Part shown: positions 21,387 to 31,275 of the stretch, one piece after another
Layout of the letters: the number at the start of each line of letters is the position of its first letter
Numbering within the stretch: position 1 is the first letter of the stretch
The notes under the pieces: generated by a model
Told to the model about the DNA's origin: nothing
Seen by the model: only the letters and a program-made list of their open reading frames with translations
Databases searched by the model: none
Translations under genes and position numbers: made by a program
Assembly: GCA_031216915.1 (NCBI GenBank)
Contig: CM062291.1
Coordinates: 31,356,984 to 31,420,983, forward strand
Direction: 5' to 3'
DNA from: Pictodentalium vernedei
Taxonomy: Eukaryota; Mollusca; Scaphopoda; Dentaliida; Dentaliidae
Length of the DNA: 64,000 bases

Positions 21387-21888
21387 AGAGATACTGCACC
21401 GAGTGAAAGGGCTCATATCAAGTTCTGCAAACTGATTTTAAATGTAGGTAAACATTCCTCCAATCATATAGTACGCGCGGAGCTAGGTCGATATCCAATA
21501 ACATTTAGATGCTTTAGTAAGATTCGCAAATTATACTGGTAAATTGATTACTACTTCCCCGGTTACCATTCTGAATGGTGCTTTTGTGGAAGCTTAGAGA
21601 TGTAAACTCTAAAAGACTTGGCTTTAACAGTTTGAATGAAATTGAAATTTCCAAAAGTAAAATTAATCTTCTAAAGTCCAAACTTGAATGGGAATACATT
21701 AAATTTAAAGAAGACATAGACAATGATAATAAGAGAATAGGAAAAAACAAACTTAGGATTTATCGACTATTCAAAGTAGATTATCAAATGGAACCGTATC
21801 TCATTCACACCTCTTCCAGTGAAGCTAGAAACAATTTCACGCGATTACGCATCAGCAACCATAAACTGTGAATCGAACGTGGAAGGCA

Positions 21889-22228
21889 GATTATACTTGC
21901 CAGTGATGGCCATCACTTAAAATCATCTCCGAAGTGGCAGACTATACTTGCCCGAAAATCCAGATCGACTGCACCCTCGGGGAGAGGTAGTACCTTTGTG
22001 AGAGAACCCAACCTCTCACACTGGTCCTCACCCGAGGGTTCAACCGAAATCTGTCAAAGAGACCATCACGCCGCAACCGGTGACACCTGCCGAGTACCTG
22101 AACCTGTTCCTCCTTCAACACGAGTAGACATGTGGAAATTAGTCATTTACAGTCAATGAGGGTCGAAAGGGGCTTGTTCCCCATACCGTCCCTGCGCGCC
22201 TTCGGCGCGTTAAACCATTCCATTCGGC
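21889..22228. mobile_element. 340-bp insertion in LINE C-terminal region
   Basis: The LINE product breaks off after ISNHKL-IERGR and resumes at LQPPRPMEHRIFEAC, by comparison with the uninterrupted homologue at 11204-11647. GAAGGCA lies at 21882-21888 and again at 22229-22235, a possible 7-bp target duplication. The insert begins TTATACTTGCC, contains GGTTCAACCGAAATC and carries no frame I recognise. Confidence 0.55.
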
Positions 22229-22512
22229 GAAGGCATTTACAACCTCCTCGTCCGATGGAACACAGAATATTCGAAGCTTGTGCAACGGGGAAGGTGGAAT
22301 CGGAACGGCATTTCGCGATGGAATGCCCGCTTTATGCACCATTGAGAGAAAATGATTTCACACAATTTCTGACGAAAAAATTGACTTTCCCTCTGATGGA
22401 TACAATCAACAAATTTAAATTAATAATGACTAATGATAATCCAGTGCTGTGCAATGTTATTTGTAACACGGTCCATCTCTTCCTTCACAGGAGGGACTTA
22501 TCTGTAATATGA
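22132..22512 (+). pseudogene. LINE pol C-terminal fragment (3' part of dead LINE)
   Basis: From about codon 33 the frame reads LQPPRPMEHRIFEACATGKV, then ESERHFAMECPLYAPLREND, and ends FLHRRDLSVI with a stop at 22510-22512. It aligns by eye with 11204-11647 (EYHFLMECTHYSELR). The first Cys pair of the zinc-knuckle is broken (FEAC-ATGK). The N-terminal third of this frame belongs to the foreign insertion, not to the LINE. Confidence 0.75.
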
Positions 22513-22635
22513 TTTATGTATGTCATATGAATTAGTGTGTTTTATGATTCTGTTTATGTTAATTATGTGTGTACGTAGCAATCTGCCTTTGTTCTGGTGT
22601 ATTTGCAGAATAAATCTTATCTTATCTTATCTTAC

Positions 22636-22825
22636 ATAAAGAGAAGGACGTTAAGTTTGTATAGATGTTTAAATTTCAGAATTTTAAATTTTCTGAACAG
22701 GCGGTCGGTGGTGTGTAAATTGTATTTTCTGCAGATTAAGGATTTTGGGTGCTGAAGGTGAATCGACCTGAGGATTCAGTACAGCATGATCTGGGGCAAT
22801 TATTGCCCCAATATGCACGCGTGCT
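22636..22825. other. LINE/hAT junction
   Basis: Short AT-rich unique stretch between the LINE tail and hAT-N1 copy 2. Confidence 0.4.
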
Positions 22826-23535
22826 CAGGGATGTGGCTAGAGGGTTTCAGCTGGGGGGTGGGGGGGGGGGGGGGTACCACCGGTGTAAATTCCAACTGTG
22901 AGTGGTTTCGATAGGTGGTTGCACTGCAGCGCTGGGTGATATCTTTTAACCCTTTACCCAACGAGTCGGCTGCATCCGCCCACGTAATATGCAAATACAG
23001 CTGCCGAAAAAATATTATTTTTCGAAAAATTTCAACAAAACCATATCATGTGACCCCTCTTTGGAACGAGCTCGTCGAGCTCGTTCCAAAGAGGGGGTCA
23101 CATGATATGGTTTTGATGAAATTTTTTTTAAATGTGATATTTAAAATAATGAATTTTGAAATCGTCCGCGTTGGGTAAAGAGTTATGAACCCTTCTGAAA
23201 ATTTTCACTAGTCTTGAAACGGAAAAAGCATCATTTATAATGTGTCTGGGTCAGAAAATTTACCGGATTGATGTCAGAGACGAAATTTTGAGGCCATGTT
23301 AATTTTAGAGAAGGAAATTTGAAACTCAAGTTTCCAATTGGACATAAAAGATCAAAATTTCTCATCATTAGTTGGAATTCTAATATTTTTTATGAACAAT
23401 GTTAATTTATTGAATTTCCAACTATTTGATTTTTGACCTCGAAATTTCCAACTATTGATAGAAAATACTCCTAGCTGGGGGTGGGGGTGGGAGGGGGTTG
23501 GGAAAGACCCCCCCCCCCCAGTCGCCACATCCCTG
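22826..23535. mobile_element. hAT-N1, copy 2 (TSD CGCGTGCT)
   Basis: Termini CAGGGATGTGGCTAGAGG and GTCGCCACATCCCTG. Perfect 8-bp duplications CGCGTGCT lie at 22818-22825 and 23536-23543. Collinear with 18705-19362, with an extra G/C-rich patch (23475-23520) before the right end. Confidence 0.92.
22946..23186. mobile_element. PB-B MITE inside hAT-N1 copy 2
   Basis: Same internal position, same orientation and same right-end TTAT mutation as 18814-19063. The MITE was therefore already in the hAT before it spread. Hairpin arms carry CTTTGGAAC / GTTCCAAAG, fully paired. Confidence 0.88.
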
Positions 23536-23543
23536 CGCGTGCT

Positions 23544-24160
23544 AAATGACCAGGCATGGAATTATTAATGGGGATAAATGGGCCGACTTTCCCATGCACG
23601 GGCAACGATTGACGATGAGAATTTTCCGTCGGGCGTGCTTATGGGGACGCCATTGGCCCAGCCAGTGTTATTCTTATTTTCTCTTCTGGGGCAATTAATA
23701 TTGGGTAATAAATACTAGATTGCTATTTTGTGAAGAGAACATGTGTACAAGGCATGCTGATGGTTTATTGTCTTCCTGTAAACGTTCATTCCATTTCCTG
23801 TGATATTGCCTCGAATCAAAATTTACCATCGACAGCTTGAAATAAATCTATCACACACAATTCAAATAGAATAGATATGTGGAAGAATTTGACCAAAACA
23901 GTGATTAGCGAGAGAAATGAAAGGAAATTTGGCTTCAGAACTGCATGATAATCTTCATATCCACACCTGTCCCGGTGAGAAATGATTCTATCTCACCCAG
24001 GTAGGGGTAATTAAAATACTCAATTTCCTTTTAACCAGCAGACGACGTTTGATTGGGCTTCTGATCGACAATAAAACTAAATTAACTTCCGATTTTAAAT
24101 TGCTCACTTATTTTAACCCATTACACACACAGTAAGGCATTGATGTTCACCCATGTAATA
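23544..24160. other. no recognised feature
   Basis: Unique-looking AT-rich sequence without a motif-bearing frame. Confidence 0.4.
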
Positions 24161-24411
24161 TTAACCCTTTACCTAACCTGAAAAGCAGACGACACTTGCA
24201 AAAATAATTCTTGAATAACTATTTTTTTCATTTTTTGTCTCAAAAACATAGGTTATGACCCCTCGTTGGAACGAGCTCGACGAGCTCGTTCCAATGAGGG
24301 GTCATAACCTATGTTTTTGAGACAAAAAATGAAAAAAATAATGAAAATTAATTGGCGATTTTTGAGAATAACGCTGGCCGGTTTTGGCCGTTACGTTGGG
24401 TAAAGGGTTAA
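24161..24411. mobile_element. PB-A MITE
   Basis: A 251-bp intact copy in reference orientation, TTAA at both ends. Hairpin arms have CGTTGGAAC opposite GTTCCAATG, so one G-U type pair if transcribed. Confidence 0.93.
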
Positions 24412-24431
24412 GCATTTCATATTCTCGAATC

Positions 24432-24610
24432 CAGTGGCGGCGCCAGGATTTCAATTTGGGGGGGGGGGAGGCGCTAAGTAAGATATGGGCGGTCCAAAGT
24501 CGAGATGCCGATGGCATCACCCGAAGGCAGCAGGCCTGAGCTGGAGGAGGTTAGATAATAGTTGTCGGATCGTTTCTGGTAATTATTCATACTCCAGATC
24601 AAACGGGAGA
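24432..24610 (+). mobile_element. hAT-like 5' end and adjoining repeat
   Basis: CAGTGGCGGCGCCAGGATTT is the same terminus as hAT-N4 at 56545, followed by a G-run (24459-24468). No 3' end or TSD was found. The segment TTGTCGGATCGTTTCTGGTA, ATTATTCATACTCCAGATCA at about 24560-24605 is repeated in diverged form at 63950-63992. Confidence 0.55.
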
Positions 24611-25083
24611 TACGTTTGGAGGCCACGCGGACCTATGACACTATACGTACTACCTAGACAGGAAAGTGAAAAAGAGAATTCAGCAAAATAAAGTCCATTT
24701 GGATGATTTGGGGTATTTGCCGAGTTGTTCCCGGTATTTAGTTCATGCATATACAATCGAACAACTCCTCAACCTTCCACCGTCCCACACACACACACAC
24801 ACTATTAGAGGCCTTCCAGACTCATTACAGCAACAGGCCCCATTAAACAAAATAGACGAAAAGAGTGTCACCCTAACAACATGCGCTGCTATATGATGAT
24901 GATGTCACAACTAGCCCCCCCCCCCCCCCACCCCCACCCCTTCATGTGGGCTAAAATGACAACTTACGTGACACCCACATTGCACTGCGGCATAACATCC
25001 CTTTCGGGATCAGGGAAAGGGATCCTCCTTTCAGGATCATTTCATCCCTGGCATACTACTCGTTGCAAAGGGGTGTGATAAGC
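24611..25083. other. simple-sequence patches, no gene
   Basis: A CA microsatellite at 24785-24801 and a C-run (24916-24929). The words ACCCTAACAACATGCG...GATGTCACAA at 24870-24910 weakly resemble 28380-28445. No gene recognised. Confidence 0.4.
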
Positions 25084-25210
25084 TATAGTTTATAAACTTT
25101 TTAGTCATTCAAGAAATATATCACGTGATATCGTTTTGCTGAATTTTTAAATTTAAAAAAATAATATTTAAAATAATAAATTTTCTTGTAATGTGCGTTG
25201 AAAGGGTTAA
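25084..25210. mobile_element. PB-B MITE remnant
   Basis: Retains ATATATCACGTGATATCGTT and GTGCGTTGAAAGGGTTAA of the right half. The left half and hairpin tip are lost. Confidence 0.6.
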
Positions 25211-25231
25211 ATTACGGGAGCGTACGGAAGC

Positions 25232-25530
25232 GGATATGGTAAGAAAAAAAATAAACTCAGAATTCTGATTTTAGAACTCAGAATTCTGACTTTGGAACTC
25301 AAAATTCTGAGTTTGTAATCTCAGAATTCTGACTTCAGAACTCGCAATTTTGACTTTAGAACTCAGAATTCTGTTCCAAAGTCAGATTCTGAGTTCTAAA
25401 GTCAGAATTCTGAGTTCTAAAGTCAGAATTGCGAGTTGTGAAGACAGAATTCTGAGTTCTAAAGTCAGAATTACGAGTTGTGAAGTTCCCAAGTCCGAAA
25501 TCTGAGTTTATTTTTTTTCTTACCATGTCC
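25232..25530. mobile_element. foldback element with arms of tandem 21-mers
   Basis: Outer inverted ends GGATATGGTAAGAAAAAAAA and TTTTTTTTCTTACCATGTCC. Each arm is itself a tandem array of about six 21-22-bp units. Left units read AACTCAGAATTCTGACTTTA with G; right units are the complement. The units switch orientation near 25375. Nearly every unit contains the EcoRI-type palindrome GAATTC. The architecture resembles Foldback (FB/TU)-type elements, whose arms are tandem subrepeats; family identity is inference. Confidence 0.82.
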
Positions 25531-25748
25531 AGAATACGTTTCGGTATTAAATTGCCCAGTTTGCCTGGTGTTCTCAAAATAATCTCTGCAATTAAATTTT
25601 AGCTACTTTAGAAGTCAAGCAATCAATGATACAAAAACTTATGCAGCTTTCGGAATGAATTTCGTAAAAAAGTGTCCAGCTTCCACCATTACACGATAAT
25701 ACCCTTCTTTTCAATGGTCTGGGATTTCCTGCCGCGACAAGTAATGTG

Positions 25749-25999
25749 TTAACCCTTTACCTAACATGAAAAGCAGACGACACTTGCAAAAAAAATTCTT
25801 GAATAACTAATTTTTTTCATTTTTTGTCTCAAAAACATAGGTTATGACCCCTCGTTGGAACGAGCTCGACGAGCTCGTTCCAACGAGGGGTCATAACCTA
25901 TGTTTTTGAGACAAAAAATGAAAAAATAATAAAAATTAATTGGCGATTTTTGAGAATAGCGCTGGCCGGTTTTGGTCGTTACGTTGGGTAAAGGGTTAA
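25749..25999. mobile_element. PB-A MITE
   Basis: Intact 251-bp copy, reference orientation. The hairpin is perfect through the tip (CGTTGGAACGAGCTCG opposite CGAGCTCGTTCCAACG). Confidence 0.94.
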
Positions 26000-26629
26000 T
26001 AAATAATGTTAAGAACGTGACTTATCAATATTGTCTGACAGGCACAGTTGGTTACAATGATTCTCATTTTATTGCTGTCGATGTTTGTGAATAAACCCTC
26101 CACCAACAGAAAATAAAAAGGGCATTTTGCAACTTTGCAATAATAGACTGCTTTGTTCTTCAAGTCATAAACAGGCGAAAATCTGACATCCATGGCACCA
26201 AGAAAAATTCACCTGTTTCATACATTCAATCTGAATTTCTTCGTGGTATCAGATATTGCCACTGTGTTTGCCTGCGTGTAAAAATTCCGGAATAGGTTAT
26301 TGCGTTCGGCATTTGATTTCAGAAACTGCATGATTTCAGAAAATCAAGTTTTTAACATCATCGCGAAGATGGAACTTTGTGTATTTTACCTTCCATGCGT
26401 CTAATGCGTAGAACAAGAGGTGTAGCTGAGAGTGGGGTGGTGTGGGGTGGGGGGGGGGGAACAGACATACAGTTACGCCACTGCCCCTCTTTAAAAAATC
26501 CAAAAAGTCCACTTGAATATTCCAAAAGAATCCACGCTAGCACAGGCGCTTATCCATGATTCTATAATCGAGGTGGACTACCCATGACACTTGAAAGGCT
26601 GCCGGGGGCTCGTCCCCCCTCCCCCCAAT
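26000..26629. other. no gene; possible hAT 3' terminus
   Basis: A G-run at 26448-26459 is followed by GTTACGCCACTG (about 26471-26482), which reads as a hAT right end. A convincing partner terminus or TSD was not found. Confidence 0.4.
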
Positions 26630-26714
26630 TAGTCTTAGTTAAGACCCTCCAGTCGTTAACCACTCGTCCCTGCCGGAGAAAGGGCAACGACTGGAGGGTC
26701 CTAGTTAGGACTAG
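26630..26714. mobile_element. family E foldback, copy 3
   Basis: TAGTCTTAGTTAAGACCCTC, CAGTCGTT at the left mirrors AACGACTGGAGGGT, CCTAGTTAGGACTA at the right. This copy shows that the terminus begins TAGTC. Confidence 0.8.
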
Positions 26715-26964
26715 CCCCCTCCCTCCGAGAATATTTTGCAACATTGACTGGTCCAAGAGCGAATCTAATGCATTCATAGCGTGCGAAGACCTATATTGGG
26801 GACCTTTTGGGGGCCCTGCGTTATGTGTAAATTGAATTGTGTCATTGTTTTTGGGATAGGGCAGCGAAAATTTTACGGCTGCATGGGTCCAGTCCCCCTC
26901 CCCCTCTCCCTATGCCAATGCTCTAGCATTGCAGACCATACTAATCTGTATCACATCATACAGA

Positions 26965-27215
26965 TTAGCCCTTTACCCAACGTAACGGACAAAACCGGCC
27001 AGCGCTTTTCACAAAAATCGCCAATTAATTTTCATTATTTTTTCATTTTTTGTCTCAAAAACATAGGTTATGATCCCTCATTGGAACGAGCTCGTCGAGC
27101 TCGTTCCAATGAGGGGTCATAACCTATGTTTTTGAGACAAAAAATGAAAAAAAATAGTTATTCAAGAATTTGTTTTGCAAGTGTCGTCTGCTTTTCAAGT
27201 TAGGTTAAGAGTTAA
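26965..27215. mobile_element. PB-A MITE, reverse orientation
   Basis: Left TTAG (mutated TTAA) then CCCTTTACCCAACG; right AGAGTTAA. The arms carry CATTGG/CCAATG, fully paired. Slightly more diverged ends than most copies. Confidence 0.9.
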
Positions 27216-27753
27216 GATCACATTGGACTTAATACCATCATGTTACAATGCTAAATTCACCTCGAATTCTTAGCCCTAGTCCTACGTACCCCATCTTTCG
27301 TTGTGTTCTGTTTTAAGCTTTAATGAACCTGTAGAGATCGGGGAAAATGTTTCCATTTGTGTTCGCCATCAAATTATCATTTATTTTGCCATGCTATCTC
27401 CAAACAATATTTATATGCCTGAGGAACATGTAACAATGTGATTTTTGTGTCAAATTGAATACGTTTATTTCCTTTCATATCAATTCATTCCTCCGCCTCA
27501 TATCGGAAGGTACGGATATTAAATGCAGTAAATCTATGAAGTTCAACTAAAACAATATCGATTCTTTTTGCTTCCAAATGGTTTTGAAATATTTTCTGAA
27601 AAAGTGATATGTGCTAATGTTGAACACGAATGAAAATAACGAGTTACATCAACAGTGATGGAGCCACAATGAGGCTGGGGGGGGGGGGGGATTGTCCCTC
27701 CCCTTAACATTTTCGCTGCCTCCTCCACAAAATTGGCCCAATGCAACCCCCAT
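27216..27753. other. no recognised feature
   Basis: AT-rich unique-looking sequence with a G-run at 27677-27690. Confidence 0.4.
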
Positions 27754-27997
27754 TTAACCCTTTACCTAACATGAAAAGAAGACGACACTTGCAAAAAAAA
27801 AATTCTTGAATAACTATTTTTTTTCATTTTTTGTCTCAAAAACATAGGTTATGACCCCTCATTGGAACGAGCTCGTTCCAAAGAGGGGTCATAACCTATG
27901 TTTTTGAGATCACAAATGAAAATAAAATGAAAATTAACTGGCGATTTTTGAGAATAGCGCAGGTCGGTTTTTGCCGTTACGTTGGGTAAAGGATTAA
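27754..27997. mobile_element. PB-A MITE, hairpin tip deleted
   Basis: Ends TTAACCCTTTACC and GGTAAAGGATTAA. The tip is shortened: CATTGGAACGAGCTCGTTCC has lost the second CGAGCTCG block. The arms differ (CATTGG versus CCAAAG). Confidence 0.9.
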
Positions 27998-29126
27998 CAT
28001 ATAGAGCCTTAAAATGGTATCCACAATAAGGCTCTGTTGTCTCAATCGAGCCAAATAAACTGTCGGGTTTATTTGGATAATTAGATTGACTCTTATACAA
28101 AGGAACGCGTCTTATAACACCAAGTGCAACCCTTCTAAGCCCAAAATGGGGAAATCCAAGTCCGTTTCGATAGCTTTGGATTGATGTTGGTGATTTGGAA
28201 TAATTGTCAGGTTGTTTTTTTTTTGGTGGTATTTAGATTCATTCCTGTTCAATCGAACACACAATGCAAACATACCCCTTTCCTATTTTGGGGGTTTTGG
28301 GTCACATAGCAACCAGTTGCTACCATATAAAGTAAGATGCCGGCCTCCAGTATACGAAATGCACGACGGAAACACGCTTCACCCTAACAACACGCGTTGC
28401 GCATGCGCACTAAGACCACGTATCACTATGGTATGACGTCACAATATGGCCGCTCACGCGGGCACCCTTCACACATCAGCCTTGGCGCCACTGGGTCGAG
28501 TGACTATGACGTCACATGAGATCATCCAAAAGATCATCCAAATGAGACCCGAAAGGTACATGGCTTGGGCCAATTGTATAGTTGGAGAGATCGTGAAAGA
28601 GCCAATGGGGGAAATATGAAATAGTTTTTGACTGAATGGTGGGAGATTATGGGGGTGGAGGAGGAATAACCCGGCAGTGGATTGGGTTGATGTAGGCCTC
28701 CTCGTTAAAGGATTGCGAGAAATCAGTGGAAGGCCAAAGATGTAGTAGTTGTATTGTACACCTGACACGCCTTGTTCAAAGGACAACTTTTTTGGCGAAA
28801 TCTCATATTGACTCATGCAACTATAATATAGGGTAAATTCGTCATCGCGCGACATTTCAAATGTCACGCAATGACTAATCTGCTCTATAGTATAGATATG
28901 TATACTTCCAGACCATTCCATTGAACAGGTTCGGACTGTCGACTATTATTGTTGAAAATATAGGCTCAACGTGTTGTTGAAAGAAGACAGAACGAAATGG
29001 CAAAACGGAAGCCCGGGCTATTGTGAATATTTTTTCATTGAAGATGGAAAATCGAACGACCCTCGTTATCTCCTGACTCTTCGGTATCCCGCCATCTGCT
29101 TAGCGAAGGAGTTTTTGGTTCGAACA
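27998..29126. other. no gene; clustered NRF1/CRE-like sites
   Basis: A 150-codon minus-strand frame (28469-28921) shows no motif and I do not call it. Of note, TGCGCATGCGCA (28398-28409, a perfect NRF-1 type palindrome) and two TGACGTCA sites (28434-28441, 28507-28514) lie within 120 bp. Confidence 0.4.
28398..28514. promoter_or_regulatory. possible promoter-like NRF1/CRE cluster
   Basis: One TGCGCATGCGCA and two TGACGTCA palindromes with several CpGs in an otherwise CpG-poor neighbourhood. These are the canonical binding words of NRF-1 and CREB/ATF factors in animals. No adjacent exon is recognised, and TGACGTCA is common in the repeats of this window, so function is speculative. Confidence 0.3.
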
Positions 29127-29378
29127 TTAACCCTTTACCTAACATGAAAAGCAGACGACACTTATAAACAAAATTCTTGAATAACTAATTTTATTCATTT
29201 TTTGTCTCAAAAACATAGGTTATGACCCCTCTTTGGAACGAGCTCATCGAGCTCGTTCCAAAGAGGGGTCATAACCTATGTCTTTGAGACAAAAAATGAA
29301 AAAAATAATGAAAATTAATTGGCGTTTTTTGTGAACAACGCTGGCCGGTTTTGACCGTTACTTTGGGTAAAGGGTTAA
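29127..29378. mobile_element. PB-A MITE
   Basis: Reference orientation, TTAA both sides. Arms carry CTTTGG/CCAAAG, fully paired; the tip is GAGCTCATCGAGCTCG with one mismatch. Confidence 0.93.
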
Positions 29379-30567
29379 AAACTTAAACTGCACCGTAAAA
29401 AGGACCGAATAATAATGGGTTTCAGTTGTTCTTCGATATAAAAGTTTAGTTAGGTCTTGCGGTTGAGATAAACTGGTACTATCAAACATATGCGAGCAAT
29501 AAAAAGTACAAAGCCGTTTGATATGATCTGACGTGACAACATGCTTCATTCATGCACCAATTACATAGCGTTTTTATTACACCCGACGCCAGTAACTGCC
29601 GACATCCGTAATTAAACTTCTATTTAAATTCCCCGCGTCTCCTTAAAACATACACCTCGTTATCTCATTATGTCACAGCGCGAGAGATCATAAAAATAAT
29701 CAAAAACAAACCTTTTCATCGTTATCATGGCTCTGGTAGCGAATAGTGTTTCGCAACTTACAAGAAGTCACAATTAGTTTATCAGTATGACTCTTGGTTG
29801 CAGCTACTGACGAAGAAAAGAAATCAGAGTGCATGGGCGGACTGAAACGACACGGCGTCTAAAATGCCGAAGCGTGTCTTTTTATACCCCATGAAATTGG
29901 AAAAAAGAAGAAATTATGAGAAAACTGTGGAAATCAATCTGTGGTCTTCCCATCATGCATTCTAATTGTATTAAGCATCCAAAACGTCGGTGTGGCGAGG
30001 GTAAATGGGAGAGGGATGGGGAGGTAACTCCCACTAAATATTTTATCGGAAACTTGGTCGTCATGATTAGGTCGTTCACACTGTTCGGAAACTGTTCAGA
30101 TGACCGCTTTGATTAGGAATCAAGAAAACCACGCCCATGGAAAGGTTAGAGTCTTGCTTCGGGGTGTGTGCCCCCCCCCCCCGCCCCCACCAATTTCCAT
30201 CTCCAGAATATCCAACTTTTGAGAAACTATTTGCATCCCCACCTTTGAGTGAGAAGTTTTCAGCTGCTACCTGTGAAGATCCATCTACTGAAGAAACCCG
30301 AATGCACCCTCTCCCCTTATGCTCGAAATATAGGCCATGATTTTAGGGTTCCAAGTGGAGCTGGGGATCGTCTCTTGCAGTTCACTGAGTCGAAATCTAC
30401 AATGCTGAAGTACTGCAGATGCCTTGTTGCACACACGGGATGAAATGGTGACTCCAATTGAAAAATCGCATGAAATGTGGTTCAAAGATCAATAAACGTC
30501 TATTAGAAACGGACACAACGACAAAAAACGAAATCTACTGTCATGGAATTTCCAACTGTTAGTGCCT
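29379..30567. other. no recognised gene; remnants before hAT-N3
   Basis: The only notable points are a C-run at 30170-30183 and the words GGAATTTCCAAC at 30545, which resemble internal sequence of the 60398 hAT subfamily. That element was probably the target of hAT-N3. Confidence 0.4.
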
Positions 30568-30959
30568 CAGGGTCGTACCTAGGATTTACTATTGAGGGCA
30601 GCCATAAATATTTTAGGGGTGCTAGGTCGATATGTGCTACAGTCATATTCGAAGGCCGTAGGCCTGAGGTGGGTGTATGTATGGCCCTCCATTGGCGGGG
30701 GTTCGTGGGGGGAGTGGGGGGTCCGAGCACTCACCAATGGAGGGCCATACCCACTCCACCTTTGGTCTATGGTATCCCCCTCCCATTGGTGGGGGTTCGG
30801 AGGGGCTCCCCGAGAAAATTATGAAAATTCAATACCCTCGGAGTAATTCTGGGGACTCATTGGTGCTTTAATTTTCCCATTCTGCGGGGGAAGGCACTGT
30901 AGTTTTCAGGGGGGGGGTGGTGGCCACCCTAGCCCCCTCAACCCTTGACTACGCCACTG
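30568..30959. mobile_element. hAT-N3 (TSD TAGTGCCT)
   Basis: Begins CAGGGTCGTACCTAGG and ends TTGACTACGCCACTG. Identical TAGTGCCT lies at 30560-30567 and 30960-30967. The centre holds an inverted pair around GTATGGCCCTCCATTGG (about 30670-30755). After the TSD, TTGAAAATTTTGGCCGGGAT resumes words found at 61087-61108, so it is nested in an older hAT-N1-type copy. Confidence 0.82.
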
Positions 30960-31143
30960 TAGTGCCTTGAGGCTTAAATTTCTCACTATTGAAAATTTTG
31001 GCCGGGATTGTGAGGGAGTGAAACCCCTCCCCCAGCAACCCCGCTCCGATCGTCCTTTAGATATTAATTTTCAAGTGTAACCCCCAATATGTCTCCCGAC
31101 TTTGTTTCGCTGACCATTGTGGTTATGTTTATAATGTAGTACC

Positions 31144-31275
31144 CACACTCAGAAACCATTTGGGTTAAAATAAACCCCAAATAACTGGGTTGAGTGAATA
31201 TGAACCCAATAGGGTTCATATTCACTCAACCCAGTTGATTTGCGGTGATTTTTAACCCAACTGATTTTAGAGTGT
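31144..31275. mobile_element. family G foldback, copy 1
   Basis: About 132 bp that fold back almost completely. The left arm is CACACTCAGAAACCATTTGG, GTTAAA; the right arm ends AACCCAACTGATTTTAGAGTGT. Inner arms GTTGAGTGAATATGAACCC / GGGTTCATATTCACTCAAC meet at AATA. Other copies: 52348-52464 and 58864-58995, plus a terminus at 49627-49650. Confidence 0.85.

Larger units (their letters stand above)
19735..22635 (+). pseudogene. degenerate LINE (reverse transcriptase) with nested insertions
   Basis: Remains of one non-LTR retrotransposon, 5' truncated. In order: RT start (KYRAIALSCTLEKLFNKI, then LISENQFGFREKRNTIDSVF, then YAVFVDF); interruption by a MITE; continuation KKASDT, then a stop. 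Next come GVRQGCTISPTLFKIFTDDI and the catalytic box as FADH (20470-20481) where FADD is expected. Then come DKTEYMIFKARKIKNVP, an interruption at 20906-21386, ERAHIKFCKLILNVGKHSSN, a further interruption near 21889-22228, and the C-terminal zinc-knuckle-like region. It ends with a (TCTTA)n tail at 22613-22635. Stops, frameshifts and the lost Asp make it inactive. Confidence 0.88.

Noticed and set aside
28485-28495. hAT right end in CTTGGCGCCACTGG
   Set aside because: Flanking 8-mer does not match that of the candidate left end at 24432, which is also too far away.
28469-28921. 150-codon minus-strand frame
   Set aside because: No domain or signal recognised; length is not remarkable for a long AT-balanced non-coding stretch.
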